Assembly: GCA_910585155.1 (NCBI GenBank)
Contig: CAJUEC010000021.1
Location: 1-42,545, forward strand
DNA from: an uncultured Oscillospiraceae bacterium
GTDB lineage: Bacteria > Bacillota > Clostridia > Oscillospirales > Oscillospiraceae
Length of the DNA stretch: 42,545 bases
Direction: 5' to 3'
Shown: piece after piece, positions 16,713-24,761 of the stretch
Position numbering within the stretch: position 1 is the stretch's first letter
How the letters are laid out: each line of letters starts with the position of its first letter
Made by a program: the position numbers and the translations under genes
The notes under the pieces: model-generated
Told to the model about the DNA's origin: nothing
What the model saw: only the letters and a program-made list of their open reading frames with translations
Databases searched by the model: none

Positions 16713-18140
16713 ATGGCAGCATTTTTTGTTGTTGTCGCCTATATCGTGATTACGACCGCGGTGGGCTGGTATCTCAGCAGCCGGGCCAAGAGCTCCAATG
16801 ACACCAAATCCTTTTTTCTGGCGAAGAAAAACCTGGGGCCCATCCTGATTTGCTTTTTGATGTTCGGCGAGATGGTGGCCGGCTCCAGCACCGTGGGCAG
16901 CGCCACCACCGCCTTCAACTCCGGCCTGTCCTCCGTGTGGACCAACTGGGGGCAGGCCCTGGGGGTGCTGGTGTTCGTATTCACCGTCAGCAAGTTCTAC
17001 CGCGTGGCCAGCCACAACGGGGCCTACTCCGTCCCCGAGGCCTTTGAGTTCCGCTTTGACCACCGCACCCGCCTGGTGGTGATGGTCATCGTCATGGTGG
17101 TGTACGGCATCATGTTTGCCATGCAGCCCCGGGCCGCGGCGGCGGTGCTGGCCCCCATGATCAACGTGGACATCACGGTGATGTCCTGGGTGATGGCGGG
17201 CATCTTCATCGTCCAGGCGCTGGTGGGCCTGCGGGGCATCGCCGGCATGAACATTGTCCACGCCTCCGTGCTGTACGCCGGTGTGGGCCTGGTGGCCTTC
17301 CTGGCCTTCCGCGAGGTGGGCGGCCTGGCCGCCATCAGCCAGACCCTGCCCGAGCACTTCCTGCGGGTGGACTACCCCAACGTGCAGAGCATGATCGGCA
17401 CCGCGGTGGGCTCCATGTTCGGCTTCATTCTCTCCTCCACCCTGGTGGCCAACGTGTACGGCGCCAAGAGCAAAAAGGCCGCCAACACCGGCGTCACCGT
17501 GGCCGCCCTTCTGGTCATCCTCTTCGCCCTGTTCCCCGCCTTTGTGGGTGTGGCGGGCAAGTACCTGATGCCTGACGCCGCCGCCGGCACCATCCTCTAC
17601 AGCGTGGCGGGGCGGTACGGCGACATTGTGGGCGGCATCGCCAGCATGGCCATCATTGCCGCCGTGTTTTCCACCGGTCCGGCCTTCCTGCTGACCCTGT
17701 CCACCACCCTGACCCGGGACTTCTACGTGGCCCTCATCAAGCCGGACGCCGACGACAAAGCGCAGCTGCGCTTCTCCAAGCTGGCCATTGTGGGCATCGG
17801 CCTGGTGGCCACCTTCCTGGGGCTGAACGCCACCTCCATTCTGAGCCAGGTCTCCGGCGCGTTCCAGATCCGCTCTGTGGCCGGCGTGGTGCTCATCATC
17901 AGCGTCTATTGGAAAAAGGTGGACAAGCGGGCCGCGTTCTGGTCCATCCTGGTGGGCGGCATCGTGGCGGCGGTGTGGCACTTCTCCGGCCAGCCCTTCG
18001 GCATCGTGCCCTTCTGGCCGGGCAACATCGTGGGCGTGGCCATTCTGCTGGTGCTCACGCTGACCAACGGCTACAGCGTGTCCCCCGACTATGCGGCTTA
18101 TCAGGAGCATATGAGCGCGATCCCCTCCGAGGAGCTGTAG
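16713..18140 (+). CDS. Sodium:solute symporter (SSS family)
   Basis: A 475-residue membrane protein with about 13 hydrophobic segments, of the SSS/SLC5 family. Typical landmarks are SSNDTKSFFLAKKNLGP after the first helix, GEMVAGSSTVGSATTAF in the second, NGAYSVPEAFEFRF, and the Na+-site region FSTGPAFLLTLSTTLTRDFY. It closes module 1 and gives the operon a second uptake (or product exchange) system beside the DASS transporter. ATG 16713 follows AGAGGAG. The preceding 62 bases contain no promoter I trust. Substrate unknown; relatives carry monocarboxylates, proline or panthothenate. Confidence 0.9.
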   Translation: MAAFFVVVAYIVITTAVGWYLSSRAKSSNDTKSFFLAKKNLGPILICFLMFGEMVAGSSTVGSATTAFNSGLSSVWTNWGQALGVLVFVFTVSKFYRVASHNGAYSVPEAFEFRFDHRTRLVVMVIVMVVYGIMFAMQPRAAAAVLAPMINVDITVMSWVMAGIFIVQALVGLRGIAGMNIVHASVLYAGVGLVAFLAFREVGGLAAISQTLPEHFLRVDYPNVQSMIGTAVGSMFGFILSSTLVANVYGAKSKKAANTGVTVAALLVILFALFPAFVGVAGKYLMPDAAAGTILYSVAGRYGDIVGGIASMAIIAAVFSTGPAFLLTLSTTLTRDFYVALIKPDADDKAQLRFSKLAIVGIGLVATFLGLNATSILSQVSGAFQIRSVAGVVLIISVYWKKVDKRAAFWSILVGGIVAAVWHFSGQPFGIVPFWPGNIVGVAILLVLTLTNGYSVSPDYAAYQEHMSAIPSEEL

Positions 18141-18154
18141 GCGCGGGTTTTACC

Positions 18155-18192
18155 CTGGGGCCTCCCCCTGCTTTGGCAGGGGGAGGCCCCAG
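18155..18192. terminator. Strong hairpin between the two converging modules
   Basis: A perfect 17-bp GC-rich stem (CTGGGGCCTCCCCCTGC at 18155-18171, loop TTTG, complement 18176-18192) sits in the 101-base gap between the converging operons. It lacks a long T run on either side, yet its position suits a shared bidirectional terminator. Confidence 0.75.
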
Positions 18193-18241
18193 CGCTGTGT
18201 TTACAGCGGATTTTGCCGGAAAAAGGCGGTGGAGGGTTCGG

Positions 18242-19756
18242 TCAATGGTAGCGCTGGGCTAAGAGCTTGTGGTCGTCCAGCTCAGGCGGCGGGGGAAAGC
18301 CGTGGCGGTTCACCTTCCCCGAGAGGGTTCTGGGAAACTCCTCTGTCCACACCAGCCCCACCGGCACCGCGTAATGGGGCAGGCGGTCTCCCAGCGCCCT
18401 CCGCATGGCCTGGTGGTCCAGCGGCTGGGCGGATTGATAGTAGCCAAAGAGAATGTTGGTGCCGCCGTGGTCGGTGAAGCAGGTGACACAGGCATCCCAT
18501 ACGCCCGGTATCGTCCGCATGACCTCCTCCACACCGGTCAGCTCCACCCGAAACCCCCGCACCTTGCACATGTGGTCTGTGCGGCATATGTACTCAAGGG
18601 CGCCGCCGGGGAGCTGCCGGACCATGTCGGCGGTTTTGAACACCCTGTCATAGCCCGGCCTGCCGTCAAAGGGGTTGGGGGCAAAGCATCGCGCGTTGGC
18701 TTCGGGCAGGTCCAGGTAGCGGTCAAAAATCTGAGGTCCGGCGAGCCACAGCTCCCCCACCGCCCCGGGCCGGACCGGGCGGCCCTGATCATCCACCACG
18801 TAGCCCTCCAGGGCGGGCACCAGCGTCCCGATGGGATACCGGCGCCGCCGGTCCACGATGTCATAGTGGCTGATGATGGCGCAGGCCTCGCTGGAGGCGT
18901 AGACGTTGACGATGGTATAGGGGCGGCGGTCCAGGTTCCTGGGGGCCTCGCTGCCTACCAGAAGCAGCCGCAGGGGGCTGCCCTCGTCCACCGCCATGTA
19001 TTTGGCCGCCATGTGGGGCGGGAGGAAGGAGACGCTGATGCGGTTTTTGATGTAGAAACCGGCAAGCGCCCGGATATTTCTCCGAATATGTTCCGGGACG
19101 ATGTGGAGGGTGCACCCCAGGGACAGGCACAGGGAGATATCATAGACCGATGCGATGAACAGCAGGCTGGAAAAGCTGGCGAAGCGGTCTGTGGAGTGGA
19201 AGGGGATGGCGTCGAAATTGCTGACGCTGGCGGAGAGGCTGGCGTGGCGCAGGCACACCCCTTTTGCCGTGCCGGTGGAGCCGGAGGTGAACAGGATCAG
19301 CGCCAGCCCATCGGGGCGGGAGCGGTCGGGGAAGGGCGGCCGGGCCGGGTCCCCTGTGGCCAGGACGGACAGCAGGTCACCGCGCCCCACGCTGAGCCGC
19401 ACGCGCCCCGCCTCCAGGCAGTGGCGGTTGTGGGCCTCAGGGCACTCCGGGTCCAGGGCGACGTAAGCCGCTCCGGCCTTCCAGATGCCCAGGATGATGG
19501 CGATGGAGGCCACGCTGCGCCCAGCGGCGCAGGCCACCACCTCTCCCGGCTGGACCCGCCGCCCCGCCAAATACTCAGCCAGCCGGTCCGACGCCTGGTC
19601 CAGCTCCTGAAAGGTCATGGACTCCGCCTCCAGCTGGACCGCCGTCTTATTGGGATACCACCGGGCGGCCTGCCGGAACAGAGCCGGGATGGTCTGGGAA
19701 AATGCCTCGCCCTTATGGGCGGACAGAAATTCTGATAGCAGCTCCTGCATAGTCAT
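18242..19756 (-). CDS. Free-standing adenylation enzyme (A-domain, AMP-forming)
   Basis: A 504-residue ANL-family adenylation enzyme without a carrier-protein domain. Core motifs: P-loop LILFTSGSTGTAKGV, A5-like NVYASSEA, A7-like KTADMVRQL, A8 hinge CRTDHMCKVRGFRVELTGVEEVM, A10 TLSGKVNRHGF with the catalytic Lys. Overall it is closest to amino-acid A-domains of DltA/NRPS type, but in motif A4 the Asp that binds the alpha-amino group is Ile (LLFIASVYDIS versus SFDLSVMDI in DltA), so a substrate without an alpha-amino group is likely. ATG 19756 follows AGGAG. It is the last gene of module 2, 86 bases after the YczE-like gene, with two hairpins between. Acid:CoA or acid:carrier ligation are the options; no carrier gene is visible. 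Confidence 0.88.
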   Translation of the reverse strand: MTMQELLSEFLSAHKGEAFSQTIPALFRQAARWYPNKTAVQLEAESMTFQELDQASDRLAEYLAGRRVQPGEVVACAAGRSVASIAIILGIWKAGAAYVALDPECPEAHNRHCLEAGRVRLSVGRGDLLSVLATGDPARPPFPDRSRPDGLALILFTSGSTGTAKGVCLRHASLSASVSNFDAIPFHSTDRFASFSSLLFIASVYDISLCLSLGCTLHIVPEHIRRNIRALAGFYIKNRISVSFLPPHMAAKYMAVDEGSPLRLLLVGSEAPRNLDRRPYTIVNVYASSEACAIISHYDIVDRRRRYPIGTLVPALEGYVVDDQGRPVRPGAVGELWLAGPQIFDRYLDLPEANARCFAPNPFDGRPGYDRVFKTADMVRQLPGGALEYICRTDHMCKVRGFRVELTGVEEVMRTIPGVWDACVTCFTDHGGTNILFGYYQSAQPLDHQAMRRALGDRLPHYAVPVGLVWTEEFPRTLSGKVNRHGFPPPPELDDHKLLAQRYH

Positions 19757-19780
19757 CGCTCCTGTTTTAAATAGGCTGGC

Positions 19781-19829
19781 GGCCTGCGCAGGCCGGGGAA
19801 GGGGTGGCGCGGGATTTCCCCGCGCCACC
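19781..19829. other. Two hairpins before the adenylation gene
   Basis: A 14-bp palindrome GGCCTGCGCAGGCC (19781-19794) and an 11-bp stem GGTGGCGCGGG (19803-19813) with complement 19819-19829 sit between the YczE-like and adenylation genes. No T run follows on the minus strand. They may attenuate read-through or protect the upstream mRNA. Confidence 0.5.
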
Positions 19830-19842
19830 TGTCATGAAAGCT

Positions 19843-20508
19843 TTATTTGCCCACACAGGGCCCCAGGGTCCGCTTGAGAAAGGGAGCGATGGGCCGGGCC
19901 AGGGTGCCGATGAGCAGCACGGCGATGACGGTGCCGGCGCCCACCCCGGCCACCTGGCCCTGGAATGTCAGGGTGAGCAGGGCGGTGACGGCCACCATAG
20001 ACCCGTCAAAGCACACCTTCACCGTGCCGAATTTGGCCCGGGACGCCTTGGTGATGGCCATGACGGCCCCCTCTGCCGGGAGGACCACAAAGTCCGCCAG
20101 CATTACCAGGCACATGCCCAGTGCCAGCACGCCGCAGCCCGCCGTAAAGACAGCCAGCCTCCCCGGCCAGCCCGCCGGCTGGACGCGGCTCCACACCAGG
20201 GCGGTGAAGTCGATGAACAGGCTGAACAGGATGCTCATAGCCAGCTGGGCCGCCGCCACGCCCAGGCCGTACTCCTGCTTCAGAAGCAGGCGCTGAATGG
20301 CGAAGAAGACGGCGTTCTGGATGGTGGTGCACCAGCCCATGGTGATGCCGGTGAGCAGGGAGAGGGCATAGGCCACGCTGGTGATGGGGGAGATGCCGAT
20401 GCCGCAGTTTTTGGTGAGGGCCACGCCGGAGGCGTAGATAAACATTCCCACAGCGCACACTGCCAGGCGCTGCGGCAGGCGCGCCCCCAGGCTGTTCAGG
20501 CGCGCCAC
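19843..20508 (-). CDS. YczE/YitT-like integral membrane protein
   Basis: A 221-residue protein with about five to six hydrophobic helices, of the YczE/YyaS/YitT group (first helix with GMFIYASGVALTKNCGIGISPITSVAYALS, a conserved inner segment). The start is GTG 20508, three bases after the permease stop, with a weak ribosome site, so translational coupling is likely. YczE in Bacillus is next to sfp and is needed for full lipopeptide/polyketide production (established for that species); here the neighbour is an adenylation enzyme, a parallel worth noting. Its molecular function is unknown. Confidence 0.8.
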   Translation of the reverse strand: MARLNSLGARLPQRLAVCAVGMFIYASGVALTKNCGIGISPITSVAYALSLLTGITMGWCTTIQNAVFFAIQRLLLKQEYGLGVAAAQLAMSILFSLFIDFTALVWSRVQPAGWPGRLAVFTAGCGVLALGMCLVMLADFVVLPAEGAVMAITKASRAKFGTVKVCFDGSMVAVTALLTLTFQGQVAGVGAGTVIAVLLIGTLARPIAPFLKRTLGPCVGK

Positions 20509-20511
20509 CGG

Positions 20512-21840
20512 TCAGAACACGCCGACAAAGGTGGCCAGCAGAGAGAGGATGACGCCCACAATCAGCGGGGTGAGAACGGTGAGGACCAGCATGGGGCGGT
20601 AGCCCACGCTGGGCTTCAGCTTGGCCATAGCCAGCTCGTTGAGGACGGTGCCGTTGCAGGGCAGGGAGTCCAGGCCACCGGAGGAGATGGTGGCGATGCG
20701 GTGGATGGCGGCGGGGTTCAGGTTGAGCACATTGACAAAGCGGTCGCCCAGGGAGTTGAGGGCGATGCTCAGACCGCCGCTGGAGGAGCCGGTGACGCCT
20801 GCGGCCAGGTTGACGGCGATAAAAACCTGGAAATAGCCCAGGGAATCGGGAATCCTGGTCAGCAGGTCCAGCACGATCTGATAGCCGGGGGCGGCGGAGA
20901 TGACAGAGCCGAAGCCCACCACGATGGCCACATTGCAGGCGGAGGTCACGGCGCGGCTGGCGCCCTGGGCGGCGGTGCCGATCTTGTCGGACAGGCGGGG
21001 CCAGTAGAGGGCGTAGGCCACGATGATGGCGGCGAAGGAGGACAGGTAGACCGCCAGACCGATGACGTTCAGGCAGATGATCAGGACCGCGGAGGGGATC
21101 AGAGCCAGCCACAGGGGCATGGGCTTGAAGTCCGCGTCGCTCTTGACCAGGTCGGACCTGGTGATCTCCGCGCCGGTGGGCAGGAAATGCTCCCCGTTTT
21201 TCCGGGCGTTGGACAGCTCCCAGGAGAAGTAGAGCTGGCCGCAGATGACGGCGCACACCATGGCGATGAGGGACAGGCCGGGGGCGGCCATGGCGGTGGT
21301 GCCCAGGGCCTTGGCGGCAATGGCGTTGTTGACGGAGGGGGAGCCGGGGGCCATGGTCAGCGCCATGGCGGCCACGCCCAGGGAGTTGACGCCGTAGAGG
21401 CGCCAGGGTACGTCCATCTCCTCAAACAGCTCCTTGGCCACGGCGATGACGGTGAAGAAGCAGACAAACACGCTGATGCCGCCGTAGCTGAGGACAAAGG
21501 CCAGAATGGGCAGGCACCACAGGGCGGCCAGCTGCTCGTGGCCCTTGAAGGTCCGGGCCACCTTGCTCAGGGCCAGGCCGATGGAGCGGGCGGCGCCGCT
21601 GTCCGACATGACGCAGCCGAAGATGGCGCCGGTGAACAGGGTGAAGAAAAACTGCCCCACCCAGTTGCCGAAGCCCGTGAGATAGGTGGCGCCCATGGCC
21701 TCCACGATGTCCATGCGGCTGGTGACGGCGACAAACAGGCCGCAGAGCGGGGCCACCAGGATGATGGGCACGCCCTTGTAGCCGAAGTACATCATGGCGG
21801 CCAGGGCGGCCAGGATGCAAACCAGGCTCAGAATTTCCAT
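20512..21840 (-). CDS. GntP family permease
   Basis: A 442-residue membrane protein with about 12 hydrophobic segments, of the GntP/gluconate:H+ and D-beta-hydroxybutyrate permease group. Characteristic stretches are GYKGVPIILVAPLCGLFVA, FGCVMSDSGAARSIG, TMAPGSPSVNNAIAAKALG (a conserved loop) and VTGSSSGGLSIALNSLG. ATG 21840 follows AGAGG; the longer in-frame extension is rejected. It should import the acid degraded by module 2. A relation to hydroxy-acid substrates is suggested by the family and by the MaoC-like hydratase next door (inference). Confidence 0.88.
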   Translation of the reverse strand: MEILSLVCILAALAAMMYFGYKGVPIILVAPLCGLFVAVTSRMDIVEAMGATYLTGFGNWVGQFFFTLFTGAIFGCVMSDSGAARSIGLALSKVARTFKGHEQLAALWCLPILAFVLSYGGISVFVCFFTVIAVAKELFEEMDVPWRLYGVNSLGVAAMALTMAPGSPSVNNAIAAKALGTTAMAAPGLSLIAMVCAVICGQLYFSWELSNARKNGEHFLPTGAEITRSDLVKSDADFKPMPLWLALIPSAVLIICLNVIGLAVYLSSFAAIIVAYALYWPRLSDKIGTAAQGASRAVTSACNVAIVVGFGSVISAAPGYQIVLDLLTRIPDSLGYFQVFIAVNLAAGVTGSSSGGLSIALNSLGDRFVNVLNLNPAAIHRIATISSGGLDSLPCNGTVLNELAMAKLKPSVGYRPMLVLTVLTPLIVGVILSLLATFVGVF

Positions 21841-21944
21841 AACATTACCTCTTTCTTTTTCTTGATGCCCAGGCCCGCTGGACCTTGCGCAAAAGGTCAA
21901 AAGGGCCGAAGGACGGGCCTTTTCCGCCGTGTATCAAACAAGCG
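21841..21944 (-). other. Intergenic gap with a weak stem-loop
   Basis: Between the MaoC-like gene and the permease, an AAAAGGCC/GGCCTTTT-like imperfect stem (21899-21923) followed on the minus strand by a short T run could act as an attenuator that lowers permease expression. No promoter is obvious. Confidence 0.35.
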
Positions 21945-22376
21945 CTAGGGCTTCTTTTTATCCATGATCTTGACGGTGTTGGTGCCGGTGAGCACCTCCA
22001 CCCCGTCCTGACGGGTGACGCTGAGCTTGAGGATCAGGTCGTGCTTTGCCTCAATCTTCTCTGCCACCTCCACCGTGGCGGTGAGGGTGTCGCCAACCCG
22101 GGCGGGGGCGGGGCAGGAGAAGGTCTGGCCCATGTTGATGGCGGCGCTGCCGCACAGGGGGGCGGCCACCGCTCCGATCAGGCTGGCCACCAGCATCCCC
22201 TGCACCAGCCGGGTGCCGAACATGGTGGTCTTGGCATACTCCGCGTCCAGGTGGATGGGATTGAAATCTCCCGTGATGCCGGAGAACATCACCACGTCAG
22301 CCTCTGTGATGGTTTTGGACTGGGAGGCCCTGTCGCCGACCTGAAAGCTTGCAAACGGCTTGAATTCGATGGACAT
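21945..22376 (-). CDS. MaoC-like (R)-specific enoyl-CoA hydratase
   Basis: A 143-residue hot-dog-fold protein. The hydratase-2 motif is intact: D37, N39 and H42 in SGITGDFNPIHLDAEYA, and the FGTRLVQGMLVASLIG block follows. Such enzymes hydrate trans-2-enoyl-CoA to (R)-3-hydroxyacyl-CoA, the opposite stereochemistry to the crotonase in the same operon. ATG 22376 is six bases past the CoA-transferase stop. Having both hydratase types in one operon could allow epimerisation of a 3-hydroxyacyl-CoA or handling of an (R)-hydroxy acid (inference). Confidence 0.92.
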   Translation of the reverse strand: MSIEFKPFASFQVGDRASQSKTITEADVVMFSGITGDFNPIHLDAEYAKTTMFGTRLVQGMLVASLIGAVAAPLCGSAAINMGQTFSCPAPARVGDTLTATVEVAEKIEAKHDLILKLSVTRQDGVEVLTGTNTVKIMDKKKP

Positions 22377-22382
22377 ATGCGC

Positions 22383-23948
22383 TCACTCCTTTGTCATACA
22401 GGCTTTCAGCCCGCCCCACTTCTCCTGGAAGATTTCCGGGGGCATGGATTTTAGATTTTCGCTGATAACGGGCCGGAATTCCATCTGGTCCAGAATGTCC
22501 CGCTGCAAATCGACGCCGGGGGCGATCTCGACAAGCTCCAGGCCGGCCCGGGTGAGCTTAAAGACGCACCGCTCCGTAACGTAGGTGATGTCCTTGCCCT
22601 GGTCCAGGGCTACCTCGCCGCTGAAGGAGATCTGCTTGAGCTGGTTGACAAACTTTTTCTGGGCGCCCTCCCGGAGGATGGCGAGCCTGCCGTTTTCCAG
22701 GGCGTACTGCGTCTTTCCGGCGGTAAACGCGCTGATGAACACCACATGCTTGGCGCCGCCCGCGATGTTCATAAAGCCGCCCACGCCCACGCCCAGGCCC
22801 CCCCGGTTGCTGGAGTTGAGGTCGCCGTTGGGACCCACCTCCAGGAAGCCCAGGCAGCCCGCGTCCAGGGTGCCGCCGTCGTACATGTCAAAGATGCCGG
22901 CGGTCTCAATCACCGCCTCTCCGTTCCAGCAGCAGCCGAAGTCGTTTCCCTGGGCGGGGACGCCGCCGATTCCCCCCGCCTCGGTGGTGAGGGTGAACAG
23001 GTCGGAGCAGCCCTCCTCGCCGGCCACGGCGCTGACCACCTCGGGGGTGCCCACCCCCAGGTTCACAATAAAGCCCTTGCGCAGCTCCATGGCGGCCCGG
23101 CGGGCCATCACCTTTTTCACGTCGAAGGGCACGGGGGGGATGTGGTCCAGGGGGACCCGCACCTCGCCGGAAAACACCGGATTGTAGACGCTCTTGGCGG
23201 TCTGCCAGTGGTATTCCGGCTTGGCTGTGTAGACATAATCAACCAGGATGCCGGGCACCTCCACCTCCTTGGGGTTCAGGGTGCCGGCTTTGACGATGCG
23301 CTCGACCTGGCAGATCACAATGCCGCCGGTGGCCCGCGCGGCCTCCGCCGCCGCCAGCTGGCCCAGCTTGTAGCCCTCCTTGCGCATGGAGATGTTGCCG
23401 TTCTCGTCGGCCAGGGTGCCCCGGATGATGGCCACGTCGATTTTCTTGGGGGCCTTGTAGAGCAGCCACTCCTCGCCGCCCAGCTCCACCAGTTCAATGA
23501 GATCCTCTGTGGCGGCGGCGTTCATACGCCCGCCGCCGTGGCGGGGGTCCATGAAGGTTTTCAGGCCGATCTTGGTGACGACGCCGGGGGTCTTGGCGGC
23601 GATGGCGTGGAGCAGGGCCACGCACACGCCCTGGGGCCAGTTGTAAATGGCCGCCTTATTGTCCCGGCAGAACTCGGTCATGGCCTTGCCGCACCCGGCG
23701 ATATGGCCGCCCACGGCCTTGACCAGCAGGCCCTCGTGGCACATGTGGCTGAAGCCCCGGGTCTGCATATCGCCCACGGAGGCCTGCCAGTACTGAGTCA
23801 GGCCGCGGGGGCGTCCGGTTTCCAGAAAGCTGCGCTCAATCTCCATGAAGGCCTCCTCGGCAAAGCCCCCCAGGGTGATGCCGGTGCTCAGGATGGTGCC
23901 GCCGTCCGGAATGAGTGAGGGTACGAGGGAAGAGGGAATCAGTTTCAT
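22383..23948 (-). CDS. Acyl-CoA:acetate/3-ketoacid CoA-transferase (fused alpha-beta)
   Basis: A 521-residue type I CoA-transferase of the YdiF/fused SCOT-like group. The N-terminal half holds the alpha domain (IPDGGTILSTGITLGGF, GLLVKAVGGHIAG, IIRGTLADENGNISM), the C-terminal half the beta domain with NLGVGTPEVVS and the catalytic Glu E323 in TTEAGGIGGVPAQG. It loads CoA onto the module 2 substrate from acetyl-CoA or a similar donor. ATG 23948 with AGGAGG upstream; 17 bases after the crotonase stop. It performs the same activation step as the unrelated type III enzyme in module 1. Confidence 0.93.
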   Translation of the reverse strand: MKLIPSSLVPSLIPDGGTILSTGITLGGFAEEAFMEIERSFLETGRPRGLTQYWQASVGDMQTRGFSHMCHEGLLVKAVGGHIAGCGKAMTEFCRDNKAAIYNWPQGVCVALLHAIAAKTPGVVTKIGLKTFMDPRHGGGRMNAAATEDLIELVELGGEEWLLYKAPKKIDVAIIRGTLADENGNISMRKEGYKLGQLAAAEAARATGGIVICQVERIVKAGTLNPKEVEVPGILVDYVYTAKPEYHWQTAKSVYNPVFSGEVRVPLDHIPPVPFDVKKVMARRAAMELRKGFIVNLGVGTPEVVSAVAGEEGCSDLFTLTTEAGGIGGVPAQGNDFGCCWNGEAVIETAGIFDMYDGGTLDAGCLGFLEVGPNGDLNSSNRGGLGVGVGGFMNIAGGAKHVVFISAFTAGKTQYALENGRLAILREGAQKKFVNQLKQISFSGEVALDQGKDITYVTERCVFKLTRAGLELVEIAPGVDLQRDILDQMEFRPVISENLKSMPPEIFQEKWGGLKACMTKE

Positions 23949-23965
23949 AGTCTGCCTCCTGTCAT

Positions 23966-24748
23966 TCAGCGAAGATTTTGGAAGGAGGGGCGGCGCTTTT
24001 CCGCAAAGGCCCGCATTCCCTCCGCCTGGTCTGGGTTGGCGAAGGTCAGGGCGAAGAGCTCCCGCTCCATGAGCTTTCCGGCGCCGGCGCCCAGGGTCTG
24101 TCCGGAGACAATGGCCCGCTTGGCCAGGGCCATGGAATAGGCTGGATTTTTCTTCAGCGCGGCCGCCATCTCCAGGGCTGCCGCCATCACCTGGCCGGGC
24201 TCCACCGCGCAGGTGGCCAGACCCGCCTGGGCCGCTGCCGCCCCGCTGATGCGCCGGCCCAGCAAGACCATCTCAAAGGCCCGGGCGGCCCCCGCCAGGG
24301 CGGCCAGCCGCTGGGTTCCGCCTGCGCCGGGGAGGATGCCCAGGCCCACCTCGGGCAGGCCGAATTGGGCGTCCTCCGCCACAACCCGGAAGTCGCAGGC
24401 CAGCGCCAGCTCACAGCCGCCGCCCAGGGCCAAGCCGCTCACGGCGGCGATGACGGGCACGCTCATCTGCTCCAGGAAGTTGTTGATGCGCTGAGCCAGG
24501 GCGGAGGTGCGGGCGGCCTCCATGGGGGTGGCCTGGGCCATTTCCTTCAGGTCGGCCCCGGCGGCAAAGACCTTGTCCCCGCCGGTGAGGATGACCACCC
24601 GGACCTCCGGGTCCTGCTCCGCCGCCAGAAGGGCGTCCTCCAGCTCGGTGTTCAGCCGGGTGCACAGCGCGTTCCACGCCTTTGGCCGGTTCAGGGTGAT
24701 GACGGCCACGCCGTCCGTCACCTGGAACAGAATGTTTTCATAGTTCAT
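23966..24748 (-). CDS. Enoyl-CoA hydratase (crotonase)
   Basis: A 260-residue crotonase with both catalytic Glu residues of classical enoyl-CoA hydratase: E113 in GGGCELALACD and E133 in LPEVGLGILPGAGGTQRL. The oxyanion loop is FAAGADLKEM. ATG 24748 follows GAGGAG; the extension to 24817 is rejected because it runs into the dehydrogenase gene. It hydrates trans-2-enoyl-CoA to (S)-3-hydroxyacyl-CoA. Compare the module 1 paralogue, which lacks both Glu. Confidence 0.94.
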   Translation of the reverse strand: MNYENILFQVTDGVAVITLNRPKAWNALCTRLNTELEDALLAAEQDPEVRVVILTGGDKVFAAGADLKEMAQATPMEAARTSALAQRINNFLEQMSVPVIAAVSGLALGGGCELALACDFRVVAEDAQFGLPEVGLGILPGAGGTQRLAALAGAARAFEMVLLGRRISGAAAAQAGLATCAVEPGQVMAAALEMAAALKKNPAYSMALAKRAIVSGQTLGAGAGKLMERELFALTFANPDQAEGMRAFAEKRRPSFQNLR

Positions 24749-24761
24749 GATCCAGCTCCTC

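Noticed and set aside
19804..21948. Plus-strand frame of 714 codons across the permease and YczE-like genes
   Set aside because: Composition (His/Gln/Gly/Asp-rich) is that of a reverse-strand shadow; the minus strand encodes recognisable membrane proteins.
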